Source: UBA5342 sp965662645 (GTDB taxonomy: Bacteria > Bacteroidota > Bacteroidia > Bacteroidales > UBA5342). Taken from it: a DNA stretch of 64,000 nt. The position numbers and the translations under genes are program-made. This document shows, in pieces, positions 19,517-30,100 of this stretch. The stretch lies in the NCBI GenBank assembly GCA_965662645.1, contig CBFIII010000009.1, positions 38,859 through 102,858 on the forward strand, in the 5' to 3' direction. The first letter of the stretch is position 1, and each line of letters opens with the position of its first letter. The notes under the pieces were generated by a model. That model saw only the letters and a program-made list of their open reading frames with translations, made no database searches and was not told the origin of the DNA.

Positions 19517-21043
19517 ATGAAGACATTTTTTTATTTCATATTATTTTCTTTCTTATTTCAAGCCTGCAGATCCGAACAAGAGATCGACCTTTCGGGCCAA
19601 TGGAGCTACACCCTAGCACCTAACAATGATGCAAACACAACAAACTACCTAGCGTATAATTTTACTAAAAGCATCCAATTCCCAAGCCTAGAAGCCTACC
19701 CTATCATTAAGAACAAAACATATTCAAAACTTCAAGCAAACGAGTTTTGGACCACAAAAGATACGCTCTATGACATAAGCATAGAACCTATTTTCACGTA
19801 TAGTGATAGCCACCAAGAAAACAAATCAGAAATTAACGACCATGAGGGCAACATCTGGTATCAAAAGAAATTTGAACTACCCACATCATGGAAAGAAAAA
19901 CATGTAACACTGACCTTAGAACGCTGTCTATATGAGACAGAAGCCTGGCTAAATAGTAACTATCTAGGGGCGCAAAACAGCAAAGCCACTGCTCACCATT
20001 ACGATCTTAGTAACGCGCTGCAAACAGAAAACAACACCATTACTATAAAAGTAAAAAAGCACACGCCAAGCATAGCATATACGCCAGCACTAAAAATCAA
20101 AAAAGAAGATATACGCGGCGAAATTGCCCTAAAGGCAAAACCATATATCTACATCAATACCATTGCTTTATTACCCAACATTAAGGATAAGACAGTATTT
20201 GCAAATATTAAGATAAAAGATGGAAGCAATGCACTTAATAGCCATATCACCTTACACCTTAGCGCTAAAAACTTACAGACAGGACAGCAACTTCCCTCTA
20301 TGACACGAGAGGTGGACTTTCAACGGCAAGCGAGCATAAATCTCACTTACCCAATGGGGGACAAAGCTCAACTATGGGATGAGTTTAGCCCTAACAGGTA
20401 TGCTATGAAAGTACACATCACAAACGAAGATGGCAGCGATAGTAAAGTGGAAAACTTTGGTCTAATAGAAACAAAAGTAATTGACAACACACTATTTATC
20501 AACGGAAAAAAAAGCGAACTAAAAGGAACATTAGATTATGCTTTACTACCTTACACCGACTATCCCCCTATTCATACCAAAGATTGGGTGACCATATTCG
20601 AAACACTAAAAGCTCAAGGATTAAATTATGTTTGTTTTCATTCGGCTTGCCCGCCAGCAGCTGCTTTTGATGCTGCCGATCAAATAGGTATCTACTTACA
20701 ACTCGAAACCTATAATCCTAAGAACAACACAAATCTTGCCTCTATTGAGCAATGGCTTTTTAATGAAACTGAAAATATTATACAAAATTTCAGCAATCAT
20801 CCATCATTTGTAATTATGACACATAATTATAGATCCAATGATAAGTACTATAACTATCTGGAAAAACATATTAACAATTGGAAAACCTATAACAATCGGC
20901 TACTCTATATGCCTCATACTATAATGCTTAATATTAACAATGTGACATTATTCATTCCATCCAAAGAGAATTCTCATTCTTGGACAAAGAATAACACTCA
21001 TAATGAAAATATTAAGAAACCACTTTACTCTACAATGAAGTAA
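19517..21043 (+). pseudogene. truncated GH2-like lipoprotein with a missing catalytic glutamate
   Basis: 508 residues from the ATG at 19517, which gives a lipoprotein signal (FLFQAC). The N-terminal galactose-binding-like domain of GH2 (LSGQWSY..., WYQKKFELPTSW, LTLERCLYETEAWLN), an Ig-like domain and the start of the barrel (LFINGKKSELKGT) are visible. In GH2 the acid/base Glu sits in a HPS(x)6-8NE segment; here the segment reads HPSFVIMTHNYRSND, with Tyr in place of Glu. The protein then ends about 70 residues later, whereas GH2 enzymes usually run to 800-1000 residues and need a second Glu further on. No continuing frame exists before the sulfatase at 21120. Most likely a decayed gene; a non-catalytic binding role is possible. 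Confidence 0.7.
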
Positions 21044-21119
21044 CTTTCGCATTTTAGCAGCCCCTACACCAGTCTAACGATTAAATTCTTACAACGACAC
21101 ACGACAAACTCTGTTCACT

Positions 21120-22499
21120 ATGAAAAAACTGTTTAGCCTAGTACTTGCTTTTGTATTGCTATCGTGCCAAGAAAACACATCACAACAACCTAACATCATC
21201 GTTATGTTAGTCGATGATGCTGGTTATGCTGATTTTGGTTTTGCAGGTTGCAAGGATCTCAAAACACCCCATATTGACCAATTGGCTAATGACGGTGTTA
21301 TCTTTACCGACGCACACGTTACAGCTAGTGTATGTGGCCCTTCTAGAGCCGGACTTATCACCGGTCGCTATCAGCAGCGCTTTGGATTTGAATGTAATCC
21401 AAACATAGACGGCGCTATAAGTTTAGATGAAAAAACCATTGCCGATGCAATGAAAGCAGCTGGCTATACAACTGCTGCCTTTGGCAAATGGCACCTCGGC
21501 GCTACCGAAGGCTATATCCCCAATGATAGAGGTTTTGACTATTTCTATGGTTTCTTATCGGGCAGTAGAAACTATTTTTGGAACAAAAAACAAGACGCTA
21601 CACTCACGCATCAATCCCTAAGAGAAAATAACACACAAGTAAGCTTTGAAGGCTACTTAACGGATGATTTAAGTCTTAAAACCGTTGACTTTATAGAGCG
21701 TAACAAAGAAAAGCCCTTCTTCATCTACTGGTCGCCCAACGCCGTACACACACCTATGCAAGCGACTAAAGAAGATTTAGCATTATTCGAAGGCCATCCT
21801 CGCCAAACATTAGCCGCCATGACTTGGGCCCTCGATAGAGCCGTAGGTAGAATATGTCAAAAGCTTAAAGAGGAAGGTATCTATGATAACACCCTAATCT
21901 TCTTCCTTAGCGACAATGGAGGTTCTCACCTCAATCAATCTTCCAATTATCCACTGAAGGGATACAAAGGAAATAAATACGAAGGAGGCATTCGTGTACC
22001 GTTTATTGTCAGCTATCCTAAAGCATTCGGGCATCACACCTTTGATGGTTTAACATCCTCACTTGACATCTTTGCAAGTTGTATGGATGTAGGCAATAAC
22101 ACCAACCATGAGAACTTCCCGTGCGATGGTGTCAGCCTATTGCCATTCCTTACGAAAGAAAAAAAAGGAAATCCTCATCAGGAACTCTACTGGAGAAAAG
22201 ACGCTAAGGCTGCTGCTAGGATAGGAGATCTCAAGCTTATAAGAGTAGAAAACCTAGGCTATCGACTCTATAACCTTAAAGAAAACCTGGGCGAAGACAT
22301 TGATTTACAAACACAACAACAGGCTGAATTTATTAAGCTCAAAGACGCATTAGAAAGTTGGGAAACCCAAATGATAGCACCTCTCTGGACAGAAGGGGCT
22401 GTATGGGATACTATCACCTATATGATTCACGAAGATTATTTTAACAATCGAGAACCTCACATAAAAGACCCTTGGTCACTAAAAAAAGAAAAAAAGTAA
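21120..22499 (+). CDS. formylglycine-dependent sulfatase (family S1), lipoprotein
   Basis: 459 residues with a lipoprotein signal (LLSC, Cys16), so probably periplasmic or membrane-anchored. Metal-site VDDAGYADFG (31-40), formylglycine signature CGPSR with Cys72, GKWHLGATEG, and FLSDNGG are all present, and the length is normal for an S1 arylsulfatase-type enzyme. It should remove sulfate esters from oligosaccharides after import or at the surface. It stands 76 bp after the truncated GH2-like gene and 150 bp before another sulfatase. The maturase needed for formylglycine formation is not in this window. Confidence 0.94.
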   Translation: MKKLFSLVLAFVLLSCQENTSQQPNIIVMLVDDAGYADFGFAGCKDLKTPHIDQLANDGVIFTDAHVTASVCGPSRAGLITGRYQQRFGFECNPNIDGAISLDEKTIADAMKAAGYTTAAFGKWHLGATEGYIPNDRGFDYFYGFLSGSRNYFWNKKQDATLTHQSLRENNTQVSFEGYLTDDLSLKTVDFIERNKEKPFFIYWSPNAVHTPMQATKEDLALFEGHPRQTLAAMTWALDRAVGRICQKLKEEGIYDNTLIFFLSDNGGSHLNQSSNYPLKGYKGNKYEGGIRVPFIVSYPKAFGHHTFDGLTSSLDIFASCMDVGNNTNHENFPCDGVSLLPFLTKEKKGNPHQELYWRKDAKAAARIGDLKLIRVENLGYRLYNLKENLGEDIDLQTQQQAEFIKLKDALESWETQMIAPLWTEGAVWDTITYMIHEDYFNNREPHIKDPWSLKKEKK

Positions 22500-22543
22500 T
22501 GATTACCATTTACAAACTTCTTAAAAAGTAACTCGTCATTTCT

Positions 22544-22600
22544 AAAGACTATAAATTAAGAATCAATAAAGTAAGACTATTGCTAAATTTATAGTCCTTT
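22544..22600 (+). terminator. possible terminator between the two sulfatases
   Basis: AAAGACTATAAATT (22544-22557) pairs with AATTTATAGTCCTTT (about 22586-22600), followed by TTTTA. The loop is long (about 28 nt), so the call is weak. Confidence 0.4.
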
Positions 22601-22649
22601 TACCTAAACACAAAAACGATTAATTTTACAACTAATAATCTATTACAAA

Positions 22650-24152
22650 ATGAAAAGAACCAATCAAATATTATCTCTAATTGTTGCTACCCTATGCCTC
22701 TACAGCTGCGAGCACACTACTGCACAAACAAGCACACCTAACGTACTTATGATATACACCGATGATATTGGCTATGGAGATATTGGTTGCTACGGTGCTC
22801 AGCTAATACAAACACCTAACATAGATCAGTTGGCACAAGAAGGATTACGCTTTACTGATGCACATTGTGCGGCTTCTACCTGTAGTCCATCACGCTACGC
22901 CCTCATCACCGGAGAAATGGGATTCCGTAAAAATGTAGGCATCCAACCTGTTAATGCAGCCGCAACGATTGATAGCTCACAATATACATTAGGTCACCTA
23001 TTCCAAGAGGCTGGCTACACGACTGGCATTATTGGCAAATGGCACTTAGGCTTAGGTGATGGTAATGCTAACTGGAATAAAGCAATAAAACCATGTCCTC
23101 TTGATATGGGATTTGACTATAACTTTATTCTTCCATCGTCAAATGATCGTTCTCCATTTGTATATCTAGAAAACCGACACGTATATAACTACGATCCCAA
23201 TGATCCAATCACAGTATCGATGCAGCCAATACCAGACTCTATACCTGGCACAAAGTACCCTGATGCCATTAATAACCCAGAGTCCGTAACTGTATATACG
23301 GGCGATCGTGACCACCAAAATACGGTCATCAATGGGGTGGCACGCATTGGCTATATGAAAGGCGGAGAAAAAGCACTTTGGAATGATAATAATATCGCTT
23401 TTGACTTACGCGAAAAAGCGTTTTCTTTCTTTACAAAAAACAAAGACAAGCCCTTCTTATTACTTCTCACCACCAACGATATACACGCACCACGCCTGCC
23501 TCATCCACAGTTTAGAGGAAGCACCAGCTTGGGCTATCGCGGAGACAACATTGCACAGCTCGATTGGTTTGTAGGAGAAATTACGCAAAAACTCAAAGAC
23601 CTAGATTTAGATCAAAACACTATTATTATTTTCTCAAGTGATAATGGCCCTGTACTAGTGGATGGTGGTTACCTTGATGGCTCTAAAAACAGCAAAGGGC
23701 ATAAAGCTTCTGGCATCTATCGTGGGGGGAAATATTCTATTTACGAAGGCGGAAATCGTATTCCTTTTATTGTTAAGTGGCCCGGAAAAATTAAACCAGG
23801 TACTAGCAATGCTCTTTTTACGCAAACTGATATGTTAGCCTCTTTTTCAGAATATTTTAATATTAACATGCCTGCAAATGCAGGTCCTGATAGCCGCAAC
23901 TATTGGAACACCTTAATCGGGAAAGACACACTAGGGGCAGATATGATTCTAGAACAAGTAAATACAGACGCCGCTATTGCAATACGTGAGGGAAATCTAA
24001 AGTACGTTTACTACCGCAACAGAATGGATGAAATGTACAATCTATCAATAGATCCTAGTGAAAAAAACAACATTATCAGTCAGTATCCAGAACAAGCTAA
24101 AGACCTTGAAGAAAAGGTTAAACAATTAATTGTAAAACATATTAACGATTAA
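22650..24152 (+). CDS. formylglycine-dependent sulfatase (family S1), lipoprotein
   Basis: 500 residues with a probable lipobox (LYSC, Cys20). Metal-binding YTDDIGYGDIG (about 36-46), signature CSPSR with Cys78, GKWHLG and FSSDNGP are intact. It is clearly different in sequence from the neighbouring sulfatase, so it probably serves a different sulfate position or sugar (inference). It is followed by a strong terminator, which separates it from the broken GH2 gene. Confidence 0.94.
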   Translation: MKRTNQILSLIVATLCLYSCEHTTAQTSTPNVLMIYTDDIGYGDIGCYGAQLIQTPNIDQLAQEGLRFTDAHCAASTCSPSRYALITGEMGFRKNVGIQPVNAAATIDSSQYTLGHLFQEAGYTTGIIGKWHLGLGDGNANWNKAIKPCPLDMGFDYNFILPSSNDRSPFVYLENRHVYNYDPNDPITVSMQPIPDSIPGTKYPDAINNPESVTVYTGDRDHQNTVINGVARIGYMKGGEKALWNDNNIAFDLREKAFSFFTKNKDKPFLLLLTTNDIHAPRLPHPQFRGSTSLGYRGDNIAQLDWFVGEITQKLKDLDLDQNTIIIFSSDNGPVLVDGGYLDGSKNSKGHKASGIYRGGKYSIYEGGNRIPFIVKWPGKIKPGTSNALFTQTDMLASFSEYFNINMPANAGPDSRNYWNTLIGKDTLGADMILEQVNTDAAIAIREGNLKYVYYRNRMDEMYNLSIDPSEKNNIISQYPEQAKDLEEKVKQLIVKHIND

Positions 24153-24168
24153 TAAAGCTGAATAAAAG

Positions 24169-24206
24169 AAAAGCGCTACACATCATATGTGTTAGCGCTT
24201 TTTTTA
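24169..24206 (+). terminator. rho-independent terminator after the second sulfatase
   Basis: AAAAGCGCTACACAT pairs with ATGTGTTAGCGCTTTT with a single bulge, and is followed by a T run; it lies 17 bp past the stop codon. Confidence 0.88.
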
Positions 24207-24248
24207 TGCCATAAAATAAGAAACTTGAGACGTAATACCGTTTGTGAA

Positions 24249-24293
24249 TTAAAATAAGCTCTAATGCGCTACACTTTTACAGCATAATTAATT
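24249..24293 (+). repeat. 45-bp dispersed repeat, copy 1
   Basis: It is identical in 41 of 45 positions to the reverse complement of 45634-45678. The core TAATGCGCTAC is shared. Copies lie next to PUL genes in two separate loci. Confidence 0.75.
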
Positions 24294-24419
24294 TGTATCG
24301 AAGAAAAAGCTATTTTAAAGCATAATTCATAGGACGAAGAACGATCTCTTATATATATAGACAAAAAAATCATACTCCACCTCTTTCAAATCTGGCATCT
24401 TTACAAAAAAAACAATTAT

Positions 24420-25241
24420 ATGAAACTACAATCATTAATAGCAATTGCTATGATTCTCTTGTTAACGTCATTCAAAACCTATTCGACTTATGACGACAGT
24501 CCCCCAATTGTAAAAGAAGTAGAAGACTGGGAAAATCCTTTAGTTTGTGAAATTAACCGTGAAGCTCCAAGGGCATATTACATCCCCTTTGCTTCTGAAG
24601 AAGAAGTAGATCGTAACAACATATGGGCATCATCCTACATTAAATCCCTTAATGGTGAATGGCAATTTCATATGTCAATAAACCCATCTGAACGCCCTTA
24701 TTATTTTTTCAAAGATGACTATGACACGCGTAAGTGGGATAAAATAAAAGTACCATCCAACTGGGAGTGTTTAGGTTATGACAAGCCTGTATATGTAAGC
24801 GCAGGATTTTACCATGCTGCTACACCACCCACAATACAAGATCATTACAATCCTGTGGGATCTTACAAGCGTACTTTTAAAGTGCCCTCAGACTGGGACA
24901 ATAAAGATGTCTTTCTGCATTTTGGAGCAGCAGCCTCCGCGGTATATGTATGGGTGAACGAACAAAAGGTAGGCTACTTCGAAGATTCAAAAACACCCTC
25001 AGAATTTAATATCACCAATTACCTAAAAAAAGGTAAAAACACATTAGCAGTAGAGGTGTTTAAATGGAGTGATGCAACCTACCTAGAAGATCAAGATTTT
25101 TGGCGATTGGCTGGTATCACACGTGATGTCTTTCTAATGGCACGCACCCCTGTACATATTCGTGATTTTAAAATAGTTTCCACATTAAGTGACAACTATA
25201 CCACAGGTGTATTTGAAATGGATGCTGAAATGGTACGGTAA
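24420..25241 (+). pseudogene. GH2 beta-galactosidase, 5' fragment cut by an IS481 element
   Basis: The frame gives 273 residues: signal peptide, then the LacZ-type N-terminal sugar-binding domain with SLNGEWQFHMS, VPSNWECLGYDKPVY, GSYKRTFKVPSDW, FGAAASAVYVWVNEQKVGY and FWRLAGITRDVFLMA, and the start of the Ig-like domain. The coding sequence then runs into the left end of the insertion element and stops at 25239-25241, within its first four bases. The catalytic barrel (both Glu residues) is missing. I could not find the rest of the gene to the right of the insertion, so the insertion was followed by, or caused, a deletion. Full-length enzymes of this type are about 1000 residues. Confidence 0.9.
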
Positions 25242-26537
25242 AGGGGCATCGTTTACAAAGTTAAAGGCGCATCGTTTACACTTTTTTGAGCGACATTTGG
25301 TATAAAAACTGAATGTTATGCCTTGGAAAGAACAAACGACAATGGAACAAAAAGTAGCGTTTATTTGTGAATGGCGTACTGGTAAGTATAGCATCACAGA
25401 GTTGTGTCAATCATTTGGGATTTCGCGTCCCACAGCGTATAAAATGATTCATCGCTTTGAGCAAAAAGGGATGGAAGGGTTGTTAGATGTGCCTAAAATG
25501 TCACACTATCACCCGAACCAAACTAAGCCTAAAATTGAAGAGGCAATTTTAGTATTAAAAGACAAATATTCACTTTGGGGAGCAAAGAAAATTCGTCGCT
25601 TATTGTTGAACGATTTTACCGAGTTAGAGGTACCAAGTGTAGTTACAGTTCACAATATCTTGTCTAAAAATGGCCTAGTAAAAAAGCAAAAACGGTTTAA
25701 AAAGGTGCAGCCTGTCTTCCCTATTTTTGATCCTAAAGAGTGTAATGAAGTATGGAGTGCGGACTATAAGGGGAAGTTCTTAATGGGCAATAAAATCTAT
25801 TGTCACCCACTTACAATTGCTGATTCCAAAAGCCGCTTTTTACTGGCCGCAAAAGGACATTACAGAGAAACGTTAAAAGAAGCTAAACAAGAGTTTACCA
25901 GGGTGTTTAGGACCTATGGCATCCCTAAGCAATTGCATACCGACAATGGTTCTCCCTTTGGATCTGTGAGAGCAGTTCAGCGCTTCACCAGGCTTTCGTA
26001 TTGGTTTATAGAATTGGGAATAGAGCCCGTTTTTTCGGATCCAGCACACCCCGAACAGAATGGACGTCACGAACGAATGCATCGAGATCTTAAAGCAGCT
26101 TGCGCCAAACCTTCAGCATTCGATTTAAAGGCACAGCAGAGGCGTTTAAACAAGTTTATATACGAGTACAACAACATACGTCCACACGAAGCTTTAGAGA
26201 TGGAAACACCGGCTTCTGTACATAATTTTTCTTCACGTCCATATCCTGAAAGAATACCCTCTTTTGATTATGAACCTGAGATGAAAGTGTTGAAAGTAAC
26301 ACAAAATGGAGCTATACGATGGAGAGCCTATTACTGGGTATATTTAACGGCATCCTTAAAGGGCAAATATGTGGGAATGTTGGATATGGGAAATGGAATT
26401 TGGAGGGTATTCTATAGAAACGTATTTTTGGGGTACTTCGATGAGAGCAATAGAAAAAATGGACAAACAGCAATAAGGCTAAGTCAAAATATAGTGTAAA
26501 GTGCAATCTTTAACTTTTGTAAAGGATGTCCCTTTAC
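25238..26537 (+). mobile_element. IS481-family insertion sequence, about 1.3 kb
   Basis: Imperfect inverted ends of about 44 bp: the left begins GTAAAGGGGCATCGTTTACA at 25238 and the right, reverse-complemented, GTAAAGGGACATCCTTTACA ending at 26537. The left end holds a direct repeat of AAAGG-GCATCGTTTAC (about 25240-25255 and 25262-25278), a likely transposase-binding pair. One transposase gene fills the element. No clear target duplication flanks it (left ...GGTACG, right GAACAG...), in line with loss of adjoining DNA. Confidence 0.85.
25318..26499 (+). CDS. IS481-family DDE transposase
   Basis: 393 residues. An N-terminal helix-turn-helix (about 11-60, ITELCQSFGISRPTAYKMIH) precedes an rve integrase-type core with Asp149 (WSADYKGKF), Asp209 (LHTDNGSPF) and Glu252 (HPEQNGRHERMH), the complete DDE triad with the spacing usual for IS481. 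A C-terminal beta-rich tail follows. ATG at 25342 (MEQKVAF) is an alternative start. The gene looks intact, so the element may still be active. Confidence 0.93.
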   Translation: MPWKEQTTMEQKVAFICEWRTGKYSITELCQSFGISRPTAYKMIHRFEQKGMEGLLDVPKMSHYHPNQTKPKIEEAILVLKDKYSLWGAKKIRRLLLNDFTELEVPSVVTVHNILSKNGLVKKQKRFKKVQPVFPIFDPKECNEVWSADYKGKFLMGNKIYCHPLTIADSKSRFLLAAKGHYRETLKEAKQEFTRVFRTYGIPKQLHTDNGSPFGSVRAVQRFTRLSYWFIELGIEPVFSDPAHPEQNGRHERMHRDLKAACAKPSAFDLKAQQRRLNKFIYEYNNIRPHEALEMETPASVHNFSSRPYPERIPSFDYEPEMKVLKVTQNGAIRWRAYYWVYLTASLKGKYVGMLDMGNGIWRVFYRNVFLGYFDESNRKNGQTAIRLSQNIV

Positions 26538-26698
26538 GAACAGATTAAAAAGGAGGAGTTATACGCCGATATACACAGAGACTTCTAGACAGGAAAGCCC
26601 ATCCAATCGCAGATAACATCTAAAAATAGCAACCCTAGATTTCACTAAGTAGTTATGAGAAATCTTCCTTACGACATCTCATTTTACACGTGCCTAAC

Positions 26699-26965
26699 AA
26701 CCTGATTTCGAATTAAAATCACATCACAGGATGGTTTTGTTTTGAGTGAAAATAGTCACAAGATAACGAAGGAATATCGAGATATTTCAAGTTAACATGT
26801 GAGGATTTACACCAAAAATAACCATCCCTCCAAAGGAAAGCCCTTCTCATACCACCTTCGCACTGAATTTTCTTCAGAATAGCCCGCTATTCTTTCAGAA
26901 ATCTCAGCACAAATCTGGAATAATTATGGCTTTCTGTGATTATAATTTTAAATCGAATTCAGGTT
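26699..26965. mobile_element. 267-bp MITE-like element with about 30-bp inverted ends
   Basis: The left end (AACCTGATTTCGAATTAAAA...) matches the reverse complement of the right end (AACCTGAATTCGATTTAAAA...), both followed by ATCACAG. Inside is a hairpin GAATAGC-CC-GCTATTC near 26877-26892. No coding frame. Such short non-coding elements with inverted ends are usually moved by a transposase elsewhere; its family is not recognisable here. The remaining gap to the HTCS start (26966-27168) is very AT-rich and holds the regulator's promoter. Confidence 0.6.
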
Positions 26966-27129
26966 AATAAGGTATTCCTACCAATGTAAACGCATAAATT
27001 TATATAAGAAAATGGTATAAAATTACAACAAAACCGACTTGGAGAACAAATATGTTCCTTACTTGGATATTTTGTCGTTTAAATCAATTTTATAATTGTT
27101 TTTAATAAATGAATAAAGTTATTAATTCA

Positions 27130-27137
27130 TATATTTG
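27130..27137 (+). promoter_or_regulatory. candidate -7 element of the HTCS gene
   Basis: TATATTTG fits the Bacteroidota -7 consensus TAnnTTTG and lies 32 bp before the start codon. No good TTTG -33 box was found about 19 bp upstream. Confidence 0.35.
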
Positions 27138-27168
27138 TTAATTAACAATTTTTATTACTCTTCTTTCT

Positions 27169-30100
27169 ATGCTTAGATACAACATTTACATATTTGTTTT
27201 AGGTCTAAAATTAGCCATGTTTGGCGGTGTATATGCTTCTGAAATGAACTATCGGTATCTTGACACAAGAAATGGATTGTCTTCTGATATGGTAAATGAT
27301 ATATGTCAAGATCATGAAGGCTTTATATGGGCGGCCACGCCCAATGGTTTGAACATTGCCATGGGCAATACATTTGAAACCTATAAAACAGATCATGAGA
27401 ATTATGAGGATGTGATTTGTTTAGAGATAGCTAAAGATGGCAAACTATGGCTTGGCACTAGGGATAATGGGATTACTATATTGGACCGCAAAACCAATCA
27501 ACAAGTAAAAATAAACACAAGGAGTGAGCACTATAGAATACGAAATAATAAAATTAATGATATTCTATGCGATAGCAGAGGGAATCTATGGATTGCATCA
27601 TCAGTAGGTCTAAATCGCTACGATAGCAAAGAGGACTCTATGTATACCTATGGTATAGATAAAGACAGATTCTTGAATGGATCAAATAATGCACTTTTAG
27701 AAGATTCTAAAGGAACTATCCTTATTGCTTCATGGGGTGGTGTATTTGCTTATAACTACGACGATAATTCATTTAAATATGTAAAAACAAAACAAAACAG
27801 ACCAATTATTGGTGCTTATTCCTTAGGCGAAGATAGTAAGGGTAATTTATGGATTGGGACTTGGGGGAGAGGCCTCTATGTGTTAGATTACAATGACAAG
27901 TTTATTATTCAAAATATCACTACAAAACAGCTTAAAAATAATCTTTTTGATGAGGATATAACCTTTAATATTATCTATGATATTTTTGTTGATAAGCAAA
28001 ATCGGGTATGGCTAGGAACCGATGTTGGTTTAGGTCTTATTGAGCATGCGAATCAATCTCATATCGACATCAAATGGATCCCCTTAAAATATGGCGAGGA
28101 GGAATACTTAATCAAAGACATCACAAAGGTTTTTGTTGATGCTGAGGAATCTATGTGGATAGGAACGGTTGATTTTGGCATGTGTGTTGCCAGACCAGAT
28201 GGTGTCCCATTCAAAACATATAAAATATACAAAGGAAAAGAAAAACCAAGTACTAATGCCTTTACTTCTTTTTGGGAAGTAGGAGATAAACTCTATGCCG
28301 GGGTACAATCATTGGGCTACGGTATATATGACATAGAAAACCAAACGTTTACTTCATATGAAGATTTATATGCTAGAAAAGAATCTCTGCCCTCAAGTCT
28401 TCATATTAATGCGGTTTCAAAATGTGAAGTAGATAGTAATTATTTGTGGATGATGACCCGCTACAAGGGCTTATTACGACACAATCTTAACACAAGGGAA
28501 TCGAGTTACCCTACACTAACAGGGAGAACATTAGGATATGAGTTTTTTGCTAAAAATGAGGACTTTATGGCATTAAGCGACGCTTGGCATAGCATACTAC
28601 TATATGAAAAAAACCACCAGATCAAAGATATTGACTTATCCTATCGTAAACATACAATTATTATAAAGGAAACGCCTTGTACCAATATTTCTTCCTTGTA
28701 TTTTGATAGTGAAAACACACTATGGGCTACATCGCTTCAAGGAGGAGCAATGTACTCTGTAAAAGACTCAAGCCAAGGATATCATTTTGAAATACTCAAC
28801 ATTGAAGGTGCCGATGAGTTTAATAAGTTGAAGATCCAAACTGTTTTTGAAGATTCAAAAAAGAACATGTGGTTTGGAACAATCGGAAGAGGTTTATGGC
28901 TTTATTCCAAATTAAAAAAGGAAGTATATAATTATCATGCTGAGATGTCCTTAGCTAACCTTACAGCTTTTGCTATTGAAGAAGATGACTTTGGGAATAT
29001 ATGGGCCAGTACAAATAAAGGCCTCATTTGTATCCTAGCGAATTCGGGACAAACCATCAGCTATACCATAGATGATGGCATTCAAGGGAGTACATTTATT
29101 CAAAATTCATGCTATAAAGCTAAAGATGGAAAAATCTATTTCGGAGGTCACCATGGTTTTAATGTAGTGGATGCACCAACAATAAAATACAACACCTACA
29201 TTCCACCATTAGCGTTTACCTCTTTGATGGTAGATAACAACAGGGTATATCTAGACTATAGCTCAGGAGAAGAGTTAGTAATACATCATCATCAAAAATC
29301 ATTCTCGATAGAATTTGCTGCCTTATCTTATAGAAGTAGTAGTAATAATAATTTCCTATACAAGCTAGAAGGCTTTAATGATGATTGGGTGTATTCCGAA
29401 AACAATATAAAACGGGTGATCTATGGCAAACTCCCTCCAGGAAAGTACGTATTTAAACTTAAGGGATCTAACGGCAATGGTTTATGGAACAATGTACCAT
29501 TAACACTAAATATTGTGGTGAAAAAATCACCATACAAAACAACACTTGCTTACGCTATATATGCGTTTCTTTTCTTATTAATAGCCTACGTCATTTATCA
29601 TTTTTGGCACAAAGACCAAACACTAAAATTGTCCATTAAAGAAGAAAAAGAAGTACGTGTCCGTTCTGAAGAACTAAATCAGTTCAAGCTTCGGTTTTTC
29701 ACAAATATATCTCATGAATTACTGACACCTCTATCCATTATTTCAAACGCTTCAGAAAAAGTAAATATGGATAAAGTGTATAATAGTGACCTCTTTTATA
29801 TCATTGATCGTAACACGAAACGTCTCTTGAGTCTTATTAATCAATTGCTCGACTTTAGAAAAACAGAAACAGGAGTAAAAAAACTAAAAGTATGCGAGGC
29901 GAATTTTGAAGAGTTGGCAGAATCATTGAGGGAAAACTTTCTTTCCTTGTGTGAAAAGAAAAAAATCACCTTTTCAACAAGCGGCGAGGTATCAGAAAAG
30001 ATGTGGTTTGATCCCGACTTTCTTGATAAAATATTACATAACATCTTGTCCAATGCTTTCAAATTCACCCCTAGCAATGGTACTATAACTTTTAACTACG

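Noticed and set aside
26522..26587. Short frame after the IS right end (MSLYEQIKKEELYADIHRDF)
   Set aside because: Stops after 20 codons, overlaps the IS end, and does not look like the missing part of the GH2 gene.
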